Positions 32,801 through 44,205 of a stretch of 64,000 nt of DNA are shown here, piece after piece. The notes below the pieces were generated by a model. That model saw only the letters and a list, made by a program, of their open reading frames with translations, ran no database searches and was not told where the DNA came from. Every line of letters starts with the position of its first letter. The first letter of the stretch is position 1. Made by a program: the position numbers and the translations under genes. The DNA comes from Amyloporia xantha (Eukaryota; Basidiomycota; Agaricomycetes; Polyporales; Adustoporiaceae), in the NCBI GenBank assembly GCA_036971615.1, contig JAYKKR010000020.1, forward strand, positions 248,001 to 312,000. The letters are read 5' to 3'.

Positions 32801-34075
32801 TTACAAAGTCCAGTACTCGACGTTCGGCTGCCCCTCCGGAATCTCCCCCGCAGGTAATTTGGAATATTCCAGAGTTCCTTGTGCCTTAAGGAACTCTATA
32901 ATCATGGAAAGATATTCATCATCGGCCACCGTGTATATATACTTCAACAGCGACGTGTGTGTCCCCCTGTGCGATGTGAGAAAATGACTCTTGTCGCTAT
33001 CAAAGCATTTATATGAGTCCAGTCTCCAACTGCACTCTGCGGCAGGGTCACGGGTGAGGGATGTCGAGGACGGAGAGAGCGGCGGCGGATTAAGGACGCC
33101 GTCAGTATTCAAAGGGATGGTCCAGGTTTTCTTGTCCACAACCCATCTGGTCTCCTTCAGGTGGAAATGGCCGGCGAGTTTTGTGTTCATGTCAGGGGAT
33201 GGGGTAATCAAGGGAGAAGGCACGATGATCTTCCATCCTCTGGCAGAGTATTTTCGCAGAGCAGAGCCTTGGCGCGAGCTCGCGGCGATAGCGAGAGCCT
33301 CGCGCCTCTCAAATGTCGCATAAGGATACAACGCAAAAGCTTCGCTGTAGGTGATGATGTTCATGACGCAAGCTGTGTTCAGGTAGGCATAGAAATAAGT
33401 GAGCGAAATTTCTTAGACGACGACGATCGAGCAGAAAGACCCACTCGTGTGAAAATTCAAAATACACTCTAACGGGGATAGTTTGGGGACAATGATCTGT
33501 ACCTTGAGTGGAGGGCTGACTTCATCATCCAATGGTCGGATGAAGGTATACACTTCTGCAATAGCCCCTATGTCGTATTGCTGCCTGTGCTCCTCATCGA
33601 GACCATTTGGTTGATTAGGTAACTGGGCAAGAACAGTGTCTTCATTCATCGTATGAACAAGCGTGCCGGCAACTTCAAAGTCACTGTTCTGGAACGAATT
33701 GGGTATGAACTTGTAGCCGTCTTTTATGAGATAATGTCCCAGCTCCAGCGAGTGCATCCGATACACGTAAAGATCGAGGTCCGACTCGGGATAGAATGTT
33801 CTATCGAAGAACTGCAAGGCGAAAGAGCCTGAGATCAGTGTTGCCGTGCGTGCTTGGAGGGAACGGAATGAAACAGGGTCGGACATGAAGCGGGAAAGGC
33901 ATCGGTTGACATTCCATGCGCGGTGGTGATAGTCTTGCACAGCGTTGGAGATGAGTTTACAGGCGCGAGCTAGTCGGATAAGGTTTGCGGGGGATAGGCA
34001 CGAAAATATTTTATCGTACACAGGATGCCGGTTGAAAGCATCTGCGACCTTCTCTGGGACCCGGTTCAATTGCAT
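32801..34075 (-). CDS. F-box/nucleotidyltransferase-like protein, copy 5 (intact)
   Basis: Full-length paralogue of copy 2. Exon 1 (34075-about 33443) starts MQLNRVPEKVADAFNRHPVY, has the F-box-like DKIFSCLSPANLIRLARACK and the NTase-like LISGSFALQFF...ESDLDLYV (GS...DxD), then LGHYLIKDGYKFIPN. The phase-1 intron falls after FHT, as in the other copies. Exon 2 (about 33380-32801) reads CVMNIITYSEAFALYPYATF, then ALRKYSARGWKIIVP, RWVVDKKTWTIPLNTDGV and the C-terminal YIYTVADDEYLSMIIEFLKA found in copy 2. Together with copy 2 it defines the intact family architecture. It is the outermost of three minus-strand copies in a row. Confidence 0.75.
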
Positions 34076-36196
34076 TGATCCTGGTGAGCGCCTGCCGAAA
34101 CAGCTTGAAATGATGTTTTGTCACCGACTCAGAGCATTGCAGAGAATGAGACAGATGCGTACCAGCTTTCGATGGAAGCAGAACGTTCAGTATAGGCTAG
34201 GCCGTGTCTTGATGCTAGATAATCCAGAGTCTGATCATGAACGATCGAGAGGGTATACATACTTGTTAATTATAGTAGCTCGATATATACTGTGTGCATC
34301 ACATACTCAACAGAATCCAGCTGATCGAGCGGGATCGAGTTCAAAATTATCAGGCAACTTCAGTGACTGTTAAGTGCAAACGATGATCCAAAATTTCATA
34401 GAGTCCCGCTGTTTGCGTGTTTCAGAGTTCGGACGGTAGATTTTTTTGAATAATTTTGCTAGGCGGGTTGATGTTGGACAGAACGTGAGCTCGATATCGG
34501 ATATGGATTCGCACTATAGTTGTTATCAGCTGTGTAGCTTCTACTTGAGAACGAGTAGTGAACTAGCTAGTGATTCCTGAGAGTTTGTACTAGGCTGGTT
34601 CAAGTTGCCACATAGAGTGAAGATTCCAAATAACCCTTTATTTGGTTATCTGCAATAGCACAGCGTGTGGCTTTACGTAAACATAGGAGGTACAACCGGG
34701 CCGAGCATCGGGTCTTCAACCTTGCTTTTACGGCTTTTCGCTCCCCTCTCCTATTCGTTCCCGATCTAATGGGAGGTGGCATGCCGTTGTAGCCGTGCTT
34801 GCGTGCTGCCTCCTGGGCCTGGCTCCTGCTGTGCGGCCGCTGTGGCGTCGAATATGCCCCGAGCAGCCACACCGACCGTACTCATGGTAATAGGGGGTGG
34901 CGGGGTGGCACGCGGCCTTCTGCCAGTGTGCCATCTGGGATTTTCAGTTGTTAGTGCTTTTGCGTCTTGCGATTTTCACACTGGCATTCTTGATCTGATG
35001 GGACGGTAAAGCAACTTATTTCGAAGGTGGGCCTTGGTCTAGATGAAGGACGGGTTTTGACATGTTAGCACTGAACTGGCTGTTTGATGGTCTGTCGAAG
35101 GCATGCCTGTAGTGTTGGACAGCTCAATATGTATTTGGTAGGATAGCTGAAACATGGAAGTCTGAATTGTATCGTCGAGCATTATTGTGCTGCAATCGCC
35201 GGGTCAGCCACATTTACAGCGCTACAGATGATTGGTTATTTGGAACCGGCGGGCGGAGCTGCCAATATTCACAAGTTAAAACAAGATCAAACAATCGACC
35301 GCTCACTCCTTCACTCTCGCACTGTACAGTATGTCGCTCTCGGATTGTTTCACCGTCCGACAAATTACCACGCGCTAGGAAACAATTTCTATCTACGAGA
35401 GAAAGAAATGCATGGGCCATAAATTCAAAACGCCGCCCTTCTCGCTGTAACTGCAACGCACTCATTGTCCCCGATACGCTGGCAGAACTTCACTCCCACT
35501 TTGTTGTAGGTCAACATCGCGCAGACCTAACCGGTCGATATGTCCAGTGAGGACTGCAGTAGAGCTTGCGCGCGCTCTCCCTGGCTGAGGATGCACTTTT
35601 GTGTTGGAGCTGAGGTGGATGGTAGAGTGTCAAGTACTGGCTTCCGCGAAGCGGTACTTGGCGCAGTTCTGAGCAAGCAAGACAGCAGACCTTCTCTCGT
35701 AAACATCTATCTCTGTTATCGATTTTTTGCGGCGGTATCGACTTGCAACTCGGATTTAACGTATCTGGTCTCTTAGCACTCGCTTCGGATCGTAGTGGTG
35801 CGTTGGCAAGCGTATACCAGAAAGGACCTTCAAAGCAGGACGAGCTGCGGCCGAAGCAAGTAGGCGGCCTTGGAGCCGCCCTTGCATTTGTCAGTTTCGG
35901 ATGATCGATGATCAGGACGGGTTGTCTGACTGAGACGACGAGAATGAATGTGATCTGCTTACGGGTTGCAGCTGAGAAAGGCGATGAGGAGGGAGAGAAA
36001 GAGAGACCGATTCGAGAAAGGTCGCCCACGGCTGCACACGAATTGTCACAGACAACCTCGACGCGCCTGCAGTGAGCACAACGTGCGCCCCGACACTCGC
36101 TGAGGTCATCGTTCGCACGATCATGCTCTCTTATAAGCCGACCCCGGTCCGCCCCAGACTGCATACATCCTCTTTCCTCCTCCTGTACATCTCACC
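34076..36196. other. 2.1 kb gene-poor region upstream of PGI
   Basis: No gene supported. The longest frame (35511-36164, minus) is Ser/Arg-rich without domain features and overlaps the PGI promoter region, so I treat it as a shadow. A TATA-like CTTATAAG at 36126-36133 and CT-rich sequence precede the PGI start. Confidence 0.45.
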
Positions 36197-38272
<2,076 letters not shown>

Positions 38273-39790
38273 ATCTGGTCCCGACAAGCGCGGTATTGAG
38301 GGTCGTCGCGAGAGGAATATTCATAGAGAAAGGACCGGAAGAAGTCTGTTAATGTTGTAGAGAATTTGTAACAATGAAGGAACAGTCGCTTTGCGACAGT
38401 GGTGTGCAAAACGTCTATCATACTCTGACAGAATGCCTGATGAATGAGTGTGACTTTCAAACAGGAAACGTGAATCATTAATGTCACCTGCCATCGCAGT
38501 ATCGATACTCGAAACTTCAAATACGTAGGCCGGCGCACTTCTCTTGATTCACTTTATTCACGATATTGTCATTACTGCCCTCGTTCATAGAGGTTGTAAC
38601 TTTAAATTAGCTGTCTGCAGCGAAGCACTCAGGCTAATGCGTACGTGAAGATCACGTGGTCGTGTCGCGTCTCCAAATCGCAGAATGTCCTGTCCACGGG
38701 GAGGTTTGTTCCCTGAACAGGGCACCGGAACGCGGGACGTCACGCATCTGCGCCTTAGTGACACACCGTCACGCCGGCCACACTGGAGCTTTAAGCGCTT
38801 GAGTGGTCCCGCCACCGCCGTCTCCTAAGTGTCGGGCGGCGGCACCACTGACTCCGCTGGGTTAATGGCCTCGCGTTCCACTTCTGAGTTACTGCTAGAC
38901 GTAGACCATGACGGTAGCGGGGGATACTGAGCGCGATGGCGCCCTCCCAGGCTACTACAATATTAATACTAAATTAAGTTTCAATCAATCATTAAGTAAT
39001 ATCCTCTATCTCCCAGTCTGTGGACTGTCTGTGGTCGCCGCCGGCCGCAGCGTCTGCACTCTGACTGTCCGCGCAAAAGGCGTCCACGATAGGACGTACA
39101 GACGGTGGTCAGGGGCCGCTGTCTTAATGTGGCCTGACGTGTCGGAAAAACAGGATTTGGCTTATCAGGCCTTACGAAACCATATGGGCTTGTAAGGGCT
39201 GATCAGGTTACAGTGAGTGCCAGATAAGCTACATATCAGGCCGAATAAAGACGTATCAGATATATGCGTGCGGATTAAACAGCACCGGATGTCAGCTGGA
39301 CCACTTACCAATAGAATGGTGCTCCAGCACCACACAAACATGATATATACGTGGAGCATACATTATCATCATAGGCCCGCGTAGTCCAGTAGATGAAGTC
39401 TGACAATGTTGGTATTCGTTGAAGCTGTGTGTTCAATTCCGAGCAATGTATGCCACATAAAAATATAACATTCAAATACACGCCATTCATTGATTGCTAG
39501 TTTGCTACAATTTGTCTATTAATAAAAGTTACTTAAAGTGATAGCTACAAAGTACGAGTACCAGTGAGAAATAGATTGTACAAAATGTACTAGTATTTAA
39601 GCACGACTAGTGTCTGTGGCATGCGCTGCGATTACCGGGTGTACTGCAAGTCGACTGCAACTTTTGCCGCTTTTAGCAGACAGAGCCTTATCAGACCTGA
39701 TAAGGCTCCAAACACATATCAGGTCTGATGAGGCAGGTAAGGCCATATATGATCTGTTCAGGACATATAGGTTCTTTCTTATGGCTGTAA
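38273..39790. other. Repeat-flavoured intergenic region with TATCAG motifs
   Basis: No gene seen. From about 39160 onward the motif TATCAG (or CTGATA) recurs in both orientations (39168, 39237, 39255, 39690, 39716), including a palindrome at 39683-39708. The same motif occurs inside the adjacent fold-back element, so this may be an older related element. Confidence 0.45.
39683..39708. repeat. 26-bp palindrome
   Basis: GAGCCTTATCAG, two spacer bases, then CTGATAAGGCTC: perfect 12-bp arms. It lies about 80 bp left of the fold-back element. Confidence 0.85.
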
Positions 39791-40205
39791 CACCTCAACC
39801 TCACCGCAAATATAGCTAATTAGCTTGGCATACACGTGAGGTGTGGCAAGCTAATTAGCTTCGATTGGTATGTCCCCGCACACTGCCAGTACCACCGCCA
39901 GATAGCTACCACCTCCTGCCAATTCAAGTACTCAGAGTCGAGATCACTGATAAAAGCTTTGTCATCGCTGATAAGGCCGTCGGGGCTATCTGGCCGCCAG
40001 ATAACGTCAGCCACCCGGCGCTCTTACCATCTGCTACGTAGTCCCCGACGCCCGACGCCCGCTACCCGTGCTCGCTACTCCTGCCGCCTGCTACTCCCTG
40101 CCGCTCACCGTGCACGCTCGCCACTCTCCGACGCCCGCCACCCGTGCGCGCTATTATAGTCTACTCCCCGATGCTTATTATGCCCGCTGCTCCCCGATGC
40201 CCGCC
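39791..40205 (+). repeat. Left terminal inverted repeat
   Basis: Contains the palindrome AGCTAATTAGCT twice (39814-39825 and 39849-39860) around a CACGTG, then GGCTATCTGGCCGCCAGATA, and grades into the GC-rich repeat array. The inner boundary is approximate. Confidence 0.75.
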
Positions 40206-40540
40206 ACGCACGATCGCTACTCCCGCCGGCCGCTACTCCCGCCGTGCACCGCGCATGCGCGTTACTCTCCGACGCCCACCACGTGTGCTTGCTACTCCCC
40301 GATGCCCGCCATGCACACGTGCTACTCCCCGACATCCACCGCGCACGCTCGCTACTTTCCGACACCCGCCATCTGTGCACACTATAGTCTACTCCTCAAT
40401 GCCTACCATGTCCGCTTAGTACTCCCTGTCGCGCGCCGCGCACGCTCGCTACTCTACGATGCCCGCCACCTGTGCTTGCTACTCCCCGACACCCGCCACA
40501 CGCGCACCACTCCCCTTCTACGTCTCGTTGGTGTGCATAG
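40060..40540 (+). repeat. GC-rich minisatellite-like array (left arm)
   Basis: Imperfect tandem units based on CGCTACTCCCCGATGCCCGC. Frames across it give low-complexity text such as YSPMPATHARY, which is repeat translation, not protein. A mirror array lies at about 41240-41640 on the other arm. Confidence 0.7.
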
Positions 40541-41479
40541 GAGGAGGAGTGGGCAGTGAAATTAGAGCTGGGTACGTCAGCCTGTTCATATCGTCAATAG
40601 GCGATGGTCTCGAGCCGTGGTGTGAATGTAGGTACAGCTCTAGCAGTAAAATACATGTAATATATTGAGTTCTGTATACATTCCAATATACAACATTAAC
40701 ACAAACTATGGACTTCTTAGCAATGAACAAATAGACCGTGAGTTGGACGAAAGCTAGATAGACAGCATCAGCTGTTCTGCAGGGAGAGCCGTCCTACCAA
40801 TGTTATGCCTGTCGGGCATCTTAGCGCTACAATGCTTTATGCCAGTGAACGCGTACTCTGTTGCGAGCTGCCTGTGGCCTCTCCTAGTTGCCTCCAATGC
40901 ATCACTTGTCTCTGCACTGTACATCTGTATTCCTCTTTCTATTCTGATAGATTTGTTCTGCCCGCTTCGATATCTTCTTGATATCTCGTGTGTTTGCCGT
41001 TTGACTGTCAATATAACATATCTCAATCGCTGTGCCATTATTATAGAACGGGCTGTATGCCCAATCCAACCGTGCCACCTTCTTTGTGCTCTCATATTAT
41101 ATGCCAGGACTACTATTGCATTATTGGAGCTCGAGCTCTATAGTTATTCTTGTAATGCTTACATGTCTAATAGTGTTATAATGAATGTGTATATTGAATA
41201 TTATTGCATGTAACACGAGTCATGTTGACTACTGATTCACATGGAAGATGACACCGACACATCGGGGAGTGGCGAGTGCAGGTGGCGGACGTCGGGAGTA
41301 GCACATGCGCGTGGCGGGCGTCGGAGAGGAACGAGCGGGCACGGCGGGGCAGCGGGGAGGAACAGGTGGTGGAGAGAGGCACGCGTGCGGCGGGCATCGG
41401 GGAGTAGCAAGCACGGGTGGTGGGCATCAGAGAGGAACGAGCGTGCACGGTGCGCGGCGGGAGGAACGAGCGTGCGTGG

Positions 41480-41895
41480 TGGGCATCGGGGAGTAGCGGG
41501 CATAATAAGCATCGGGGAGTAGACTATAATAGCGCGCACGGGTGGCGGGCGTCGGAGAGTGGCGAGCGTGCACGGTGGGCGGCAGGGAGTAGCAGGCGGC
41601 AGGAGTAGCGAGCACGGGTAGCGGGCGTCGGGCGTCGGGGACTACGTAGCAGATGGTAAGAGCGCCGGGTGGCTGACGTTATCTGGCGGCCAGATAGCCC
41701 CGACGGCCTTATCAGCGATGACAAAGCTTTTATCAGTGATCTCGACTCTGAGCCTTACTTGAATTGGCAGGAGGTGGTAGCTATCTGGCGGTGGTACTGG
41801 CAGTGTGCGGGGACATACCAATCGAAGCTAATTAGCTTGCCACACCTCACGTGTATGCCAAGCTAATTAGCTATATTTGCGGTGAGGTTGAGGTG
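41480..41895 (-). repeat. Right terminal inverted repeat
   Basis: Reverse complement of the left arm, including both AGCTAATTAGCT palindromes and the segment GGCGGCCAGATAGCCCCGAC. Frames at 39820-40014 (minus) and 41669-41866 (plus) translate to the same peptide because of this symmetry and are not genes. Confidence 0.75.
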
Positions 41896-42073
41896 ACAAA
41901 AGCTTCAAGGATCGCGGGATGATCCCAGATGGTTTCACAAATGTGACTGGGATGCAGTGATGCACCTCCAACCACACGGATATATCCATAAGACCCACTC
42001 AAACTCACTTGAAAGACAAACAAACTGATAAGATGATGTCGGACGATAGAACGATTCACTGGCAGGCAGCGTC

Positions 42074-43260
42074 AGCGCTCACACTGTGCGCCTCACAGCG
42101 GTCTAAATTAGACCTCTGTTTGAGTCGTTTGACGGTTTCTTTGAAGCCGTTAAAAGGCCTGAAATGGTGGAAATAGTCCGTTTTACGTTCCACACTAACG
42201 GCCGAAAAGTTAAGCCGGTATGTTTCCGTTTTCGACCTTTCATGAAATTACTGTGCCCAGTCGAATTTAGTCCGTTTATCGATCATAATACTCACACCGT
42301 AAACGATCCAATATTCGAACAAGCAATGGTTGGCATTGCGGTATATAAACAAACTAAATTAGATTGATATTACGACTCTTTACAATACACAAATTGGATT
42401 CAAATATGCAATTGTGAAGCTACATTAGACCCCAGCTACAATAGCACATAGAGCAGAAAGATTTACGGTCTGCGCCTGCAGGAGTAAGACATTGCGTATA
42501 GGACAAATGAGACATGTGAAACTTCACGATTTTGACTGATGGGTTGACACTCTCAGCATGCCCATTGCAGCCGACCTACTGCTCTAATAAACATCATTGC
42601 TCATGCCGTGTGCTACGAGTCCAGATGAGGCATGACTGGGAGGTTGATCAGTTGCGATCCGAGTTGGATGATGTAGACGTCCACGCACCAATTGTAGACC
42701 CGCCTCTCAGATACTGTCCTGCACTCCATAACGGCTGTGTTCGGTTGTGCGCGTGCGGGCATGGCACCAGTAGACTGTCTGGTAGTGTAGATGGCGTACA
42801 GTGAGTAATGTGAGGTAGGACAGCCTGTCAGTATGAGAGGACTCGAAGAATGGAAACAGGGCAAGTGCATGGCCCTATGTTGCCCTTGACAATTAGTGAC
42901 AGTATGGTGTCTCTCCAGTGCGGGTGTCAATGCACAGCGTATGACTGCGCATAGTGCATACGCTGCGCGCTGAGAACCACCAGGGGAGCGTTGGAGAGAG
43001 AGACGAGACAGACGTACGTGGCGATGCTAGCGTTGGATGACTCATCACAAGTGCTGCTCGGATGATCCCGTGTCTCATACATTGTGCGGCATGCACGACA
43101 ACGGACGGAAAACGACTTACAAAACGACCGAAGTGGAAGGGTCGAAAATGTGTATATTTTTCGATTTCGACCAAATACATCCTTTTAGCGATCGAAAGAC
43201 ACTTTTCGATCCAACTACGGTTGAATTTCGGCCGCTGTGGTGCACACAGTGTCAAGCGCT
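42074..43260. mobile_element. Older inverted-repeat element
   Basis: AGCGCTCACACTGTGCGC at the left end matches, inverted, TGTGCACACAGTGTCAAGCGCT at the right end, and the match goes on through CACAGCGG(T/C)C.AAATT, with weaker similarity for roughly 100 bp more. GGTCTAAATTAGACC (42100-42114) is an internal palindrome. No transposase frame is seen. The divergence between ends implies an older, probably non-autonomous DNA element inserted in the duplicated UBL3 flank. Confidence 0.5.
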
Positions 43261-43389
43261 CATGCTCATGCTCTTGAAGTGCTCCAACACAATGACTTCA
43301 TGCCGCGAGTATAGAATACCTTAGGGCGATCTCTGATCACCAGCTGCACACCAACCTCGATGATTCATGGATTCATATTAGCGGCGAAA

Positions 43390-43998
43390 GAATCAGGCAA
43401 AACCTCCGTGGTACATCCTGCTCCTTCCACAGCCGTTTTGACTGTCTATACATACGAAACCGACACAACAGCTTGATTTCGTGAATGCGAGTTCATTGAA
43501 TAGCGAGGAACGAGTTTCTAAAGATAGAGGCGCACCTGTCAGGAGCGTATTCACGGGATATCGGATGAAAAAAAAACACGTCGAGGTCGAACGGCAAGCA
43601 AATGAAGCAAGAGGCAGGAATATGTGACACCAAATGAGTGGAAACATCTGTGAGTCGAAGCGATTAGATTTGCTGTCTAACGTAGGGATATATAGAGCAG
43701 AATGAGGAGTCACGACATGCAAGTCGAATACAAGAGGAGAACAGAGGAGCGTATTGGGGCTGGGACACAGGGTTAAATCATGGCAGAGCCAAGTTACTCT
43801 GTGTCTTTGAAGTGGTGGGAGGCGGTTGCGTTCAGCAGCACACACAACACCCGGCCCAGCCCTCGCCCTGCTCCACTTCCAACGTGCTCAGTCCACGTCT
43901 GCGCTTCTCCGGCGAGTCATCTGCAAGCGGGAGGTATGCGTAGATGGAGACGTACACGACGGTTGGCTGAGGAAGTGAGGAGGACCGTTGTAAGGGAG
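43390..43998. repeat. Duplicated 3' flank and 3' end of the UBL3-like gene (copy)
   Basis: Direct-repeat counterpart of about 47420-48030, recognisable for example by ACACGGGATATC/CACGGGATATCG and GGAATATGTGAC, and by the coding block described next. I judge about 75-80 percent similarity by eye. Homology ends near 43998, about 200 bp upstream of FunK1 copy 3. Confidence 0.65.
43832..43998 (-). pseudogene. 3' fragment of a UBL3/MUB-like gene
   Basis: Encodes SLPQPTVVYVSIYAYLPLAD and DDSPEKRRRGLSTLEVEQGE, matching the end of the intact gene at 47866. It lacks all upstream exons, and its end reads AGCCVCC, so the CaaX box (CIIC) of the intact gene is lost. It is a remnant of a segmental duplication. 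Confidence 0.75.
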
Positions 43999-44183
43999 GT
44001 TGACGAGCTGTGTTGTGTGCCAGTGCGGCGGCGCAGACGCCGGACTGCACAAAGCACTGAACGACCACGTGACCGTGTTGTGTTGTTCAACCTCCTGCCG
44101 CCACAGTGAATTGGCCACAGGCCACACTTACTCAGAATCGGCCACACTCCTGATTATCCCACGCAGCTTGGGCCATCGCCCCT

Positions 44184-44190
44184 TATAAAA
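44184..44190 (+). promoter_or_regulatory. TATA box of FunK1 copy 3
   Basis: TATAAAA sits only 22 bp before the ATG at 44206. If transcription starts the usual 30 bp or so downstream, that ATG would not be in the mRNA and translation would begin at a later Met, for example at 44299 (MSDNDNETPRN). Confidence 0.5.
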
Positions 44191-44205
44191 GCGCACTTTA
44201 AAATC

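Larger units (their letters stand above)
39791..41895. mobile_element. Fold-back element with long, nearly identical terminal inverted repeats
   Basis: The ends CACCTCAACCTCACCGC... and ...GCGGTGAGGTTGAGGTG are inverted repeats. The inverted match runs about 400 bp inward with only a few differences (one 3-bp indel near the ACTCAGAGTC segment), so insertion looks recent. Inside each arm is a GC-rich array of about 20-30 bp units built on CTACTCCCCGATGCCCGCCA. The centre (about 40560-41240) is AT-rich and has no transposase I can recognise. I find no clear target-site duplication. It is probably a non-autonomous fold-back or MITE-like element. Confidence 0.75.

Noticed and set aside
35511..36164. 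217-codon minus-strand frame upstream of PGI
   Set aside because: Overlaps the PGI promoter region, has Ser/Arg/Ala-rich composition and no conserved-looking block.
39370..39450. Possible tRNA or tRNA-derived SINE (GTAGTCCAGTAGATGAAG ... GTGTTCAATTCCGAGC)
   Set aside because: The A-box and B-box-like strings are present, but I cannot fold a cloverleaf with matching acceptor and T stems. A covariance-model scan would decide.
40068..40559. 163-codon frame with repeated YSP-type text
   Set aside because: Translation of the GC-rich minisatellite in the fold-back arm. The same low-complexity text appears in other frames and on the other arm.
40800..41213. 137-codon hydrophobic frame in the centre of the fold-back element
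   Set aside because: AT-rich sequence gives hydrophobic residues by composition. There is no transposase motif and no codon bias.
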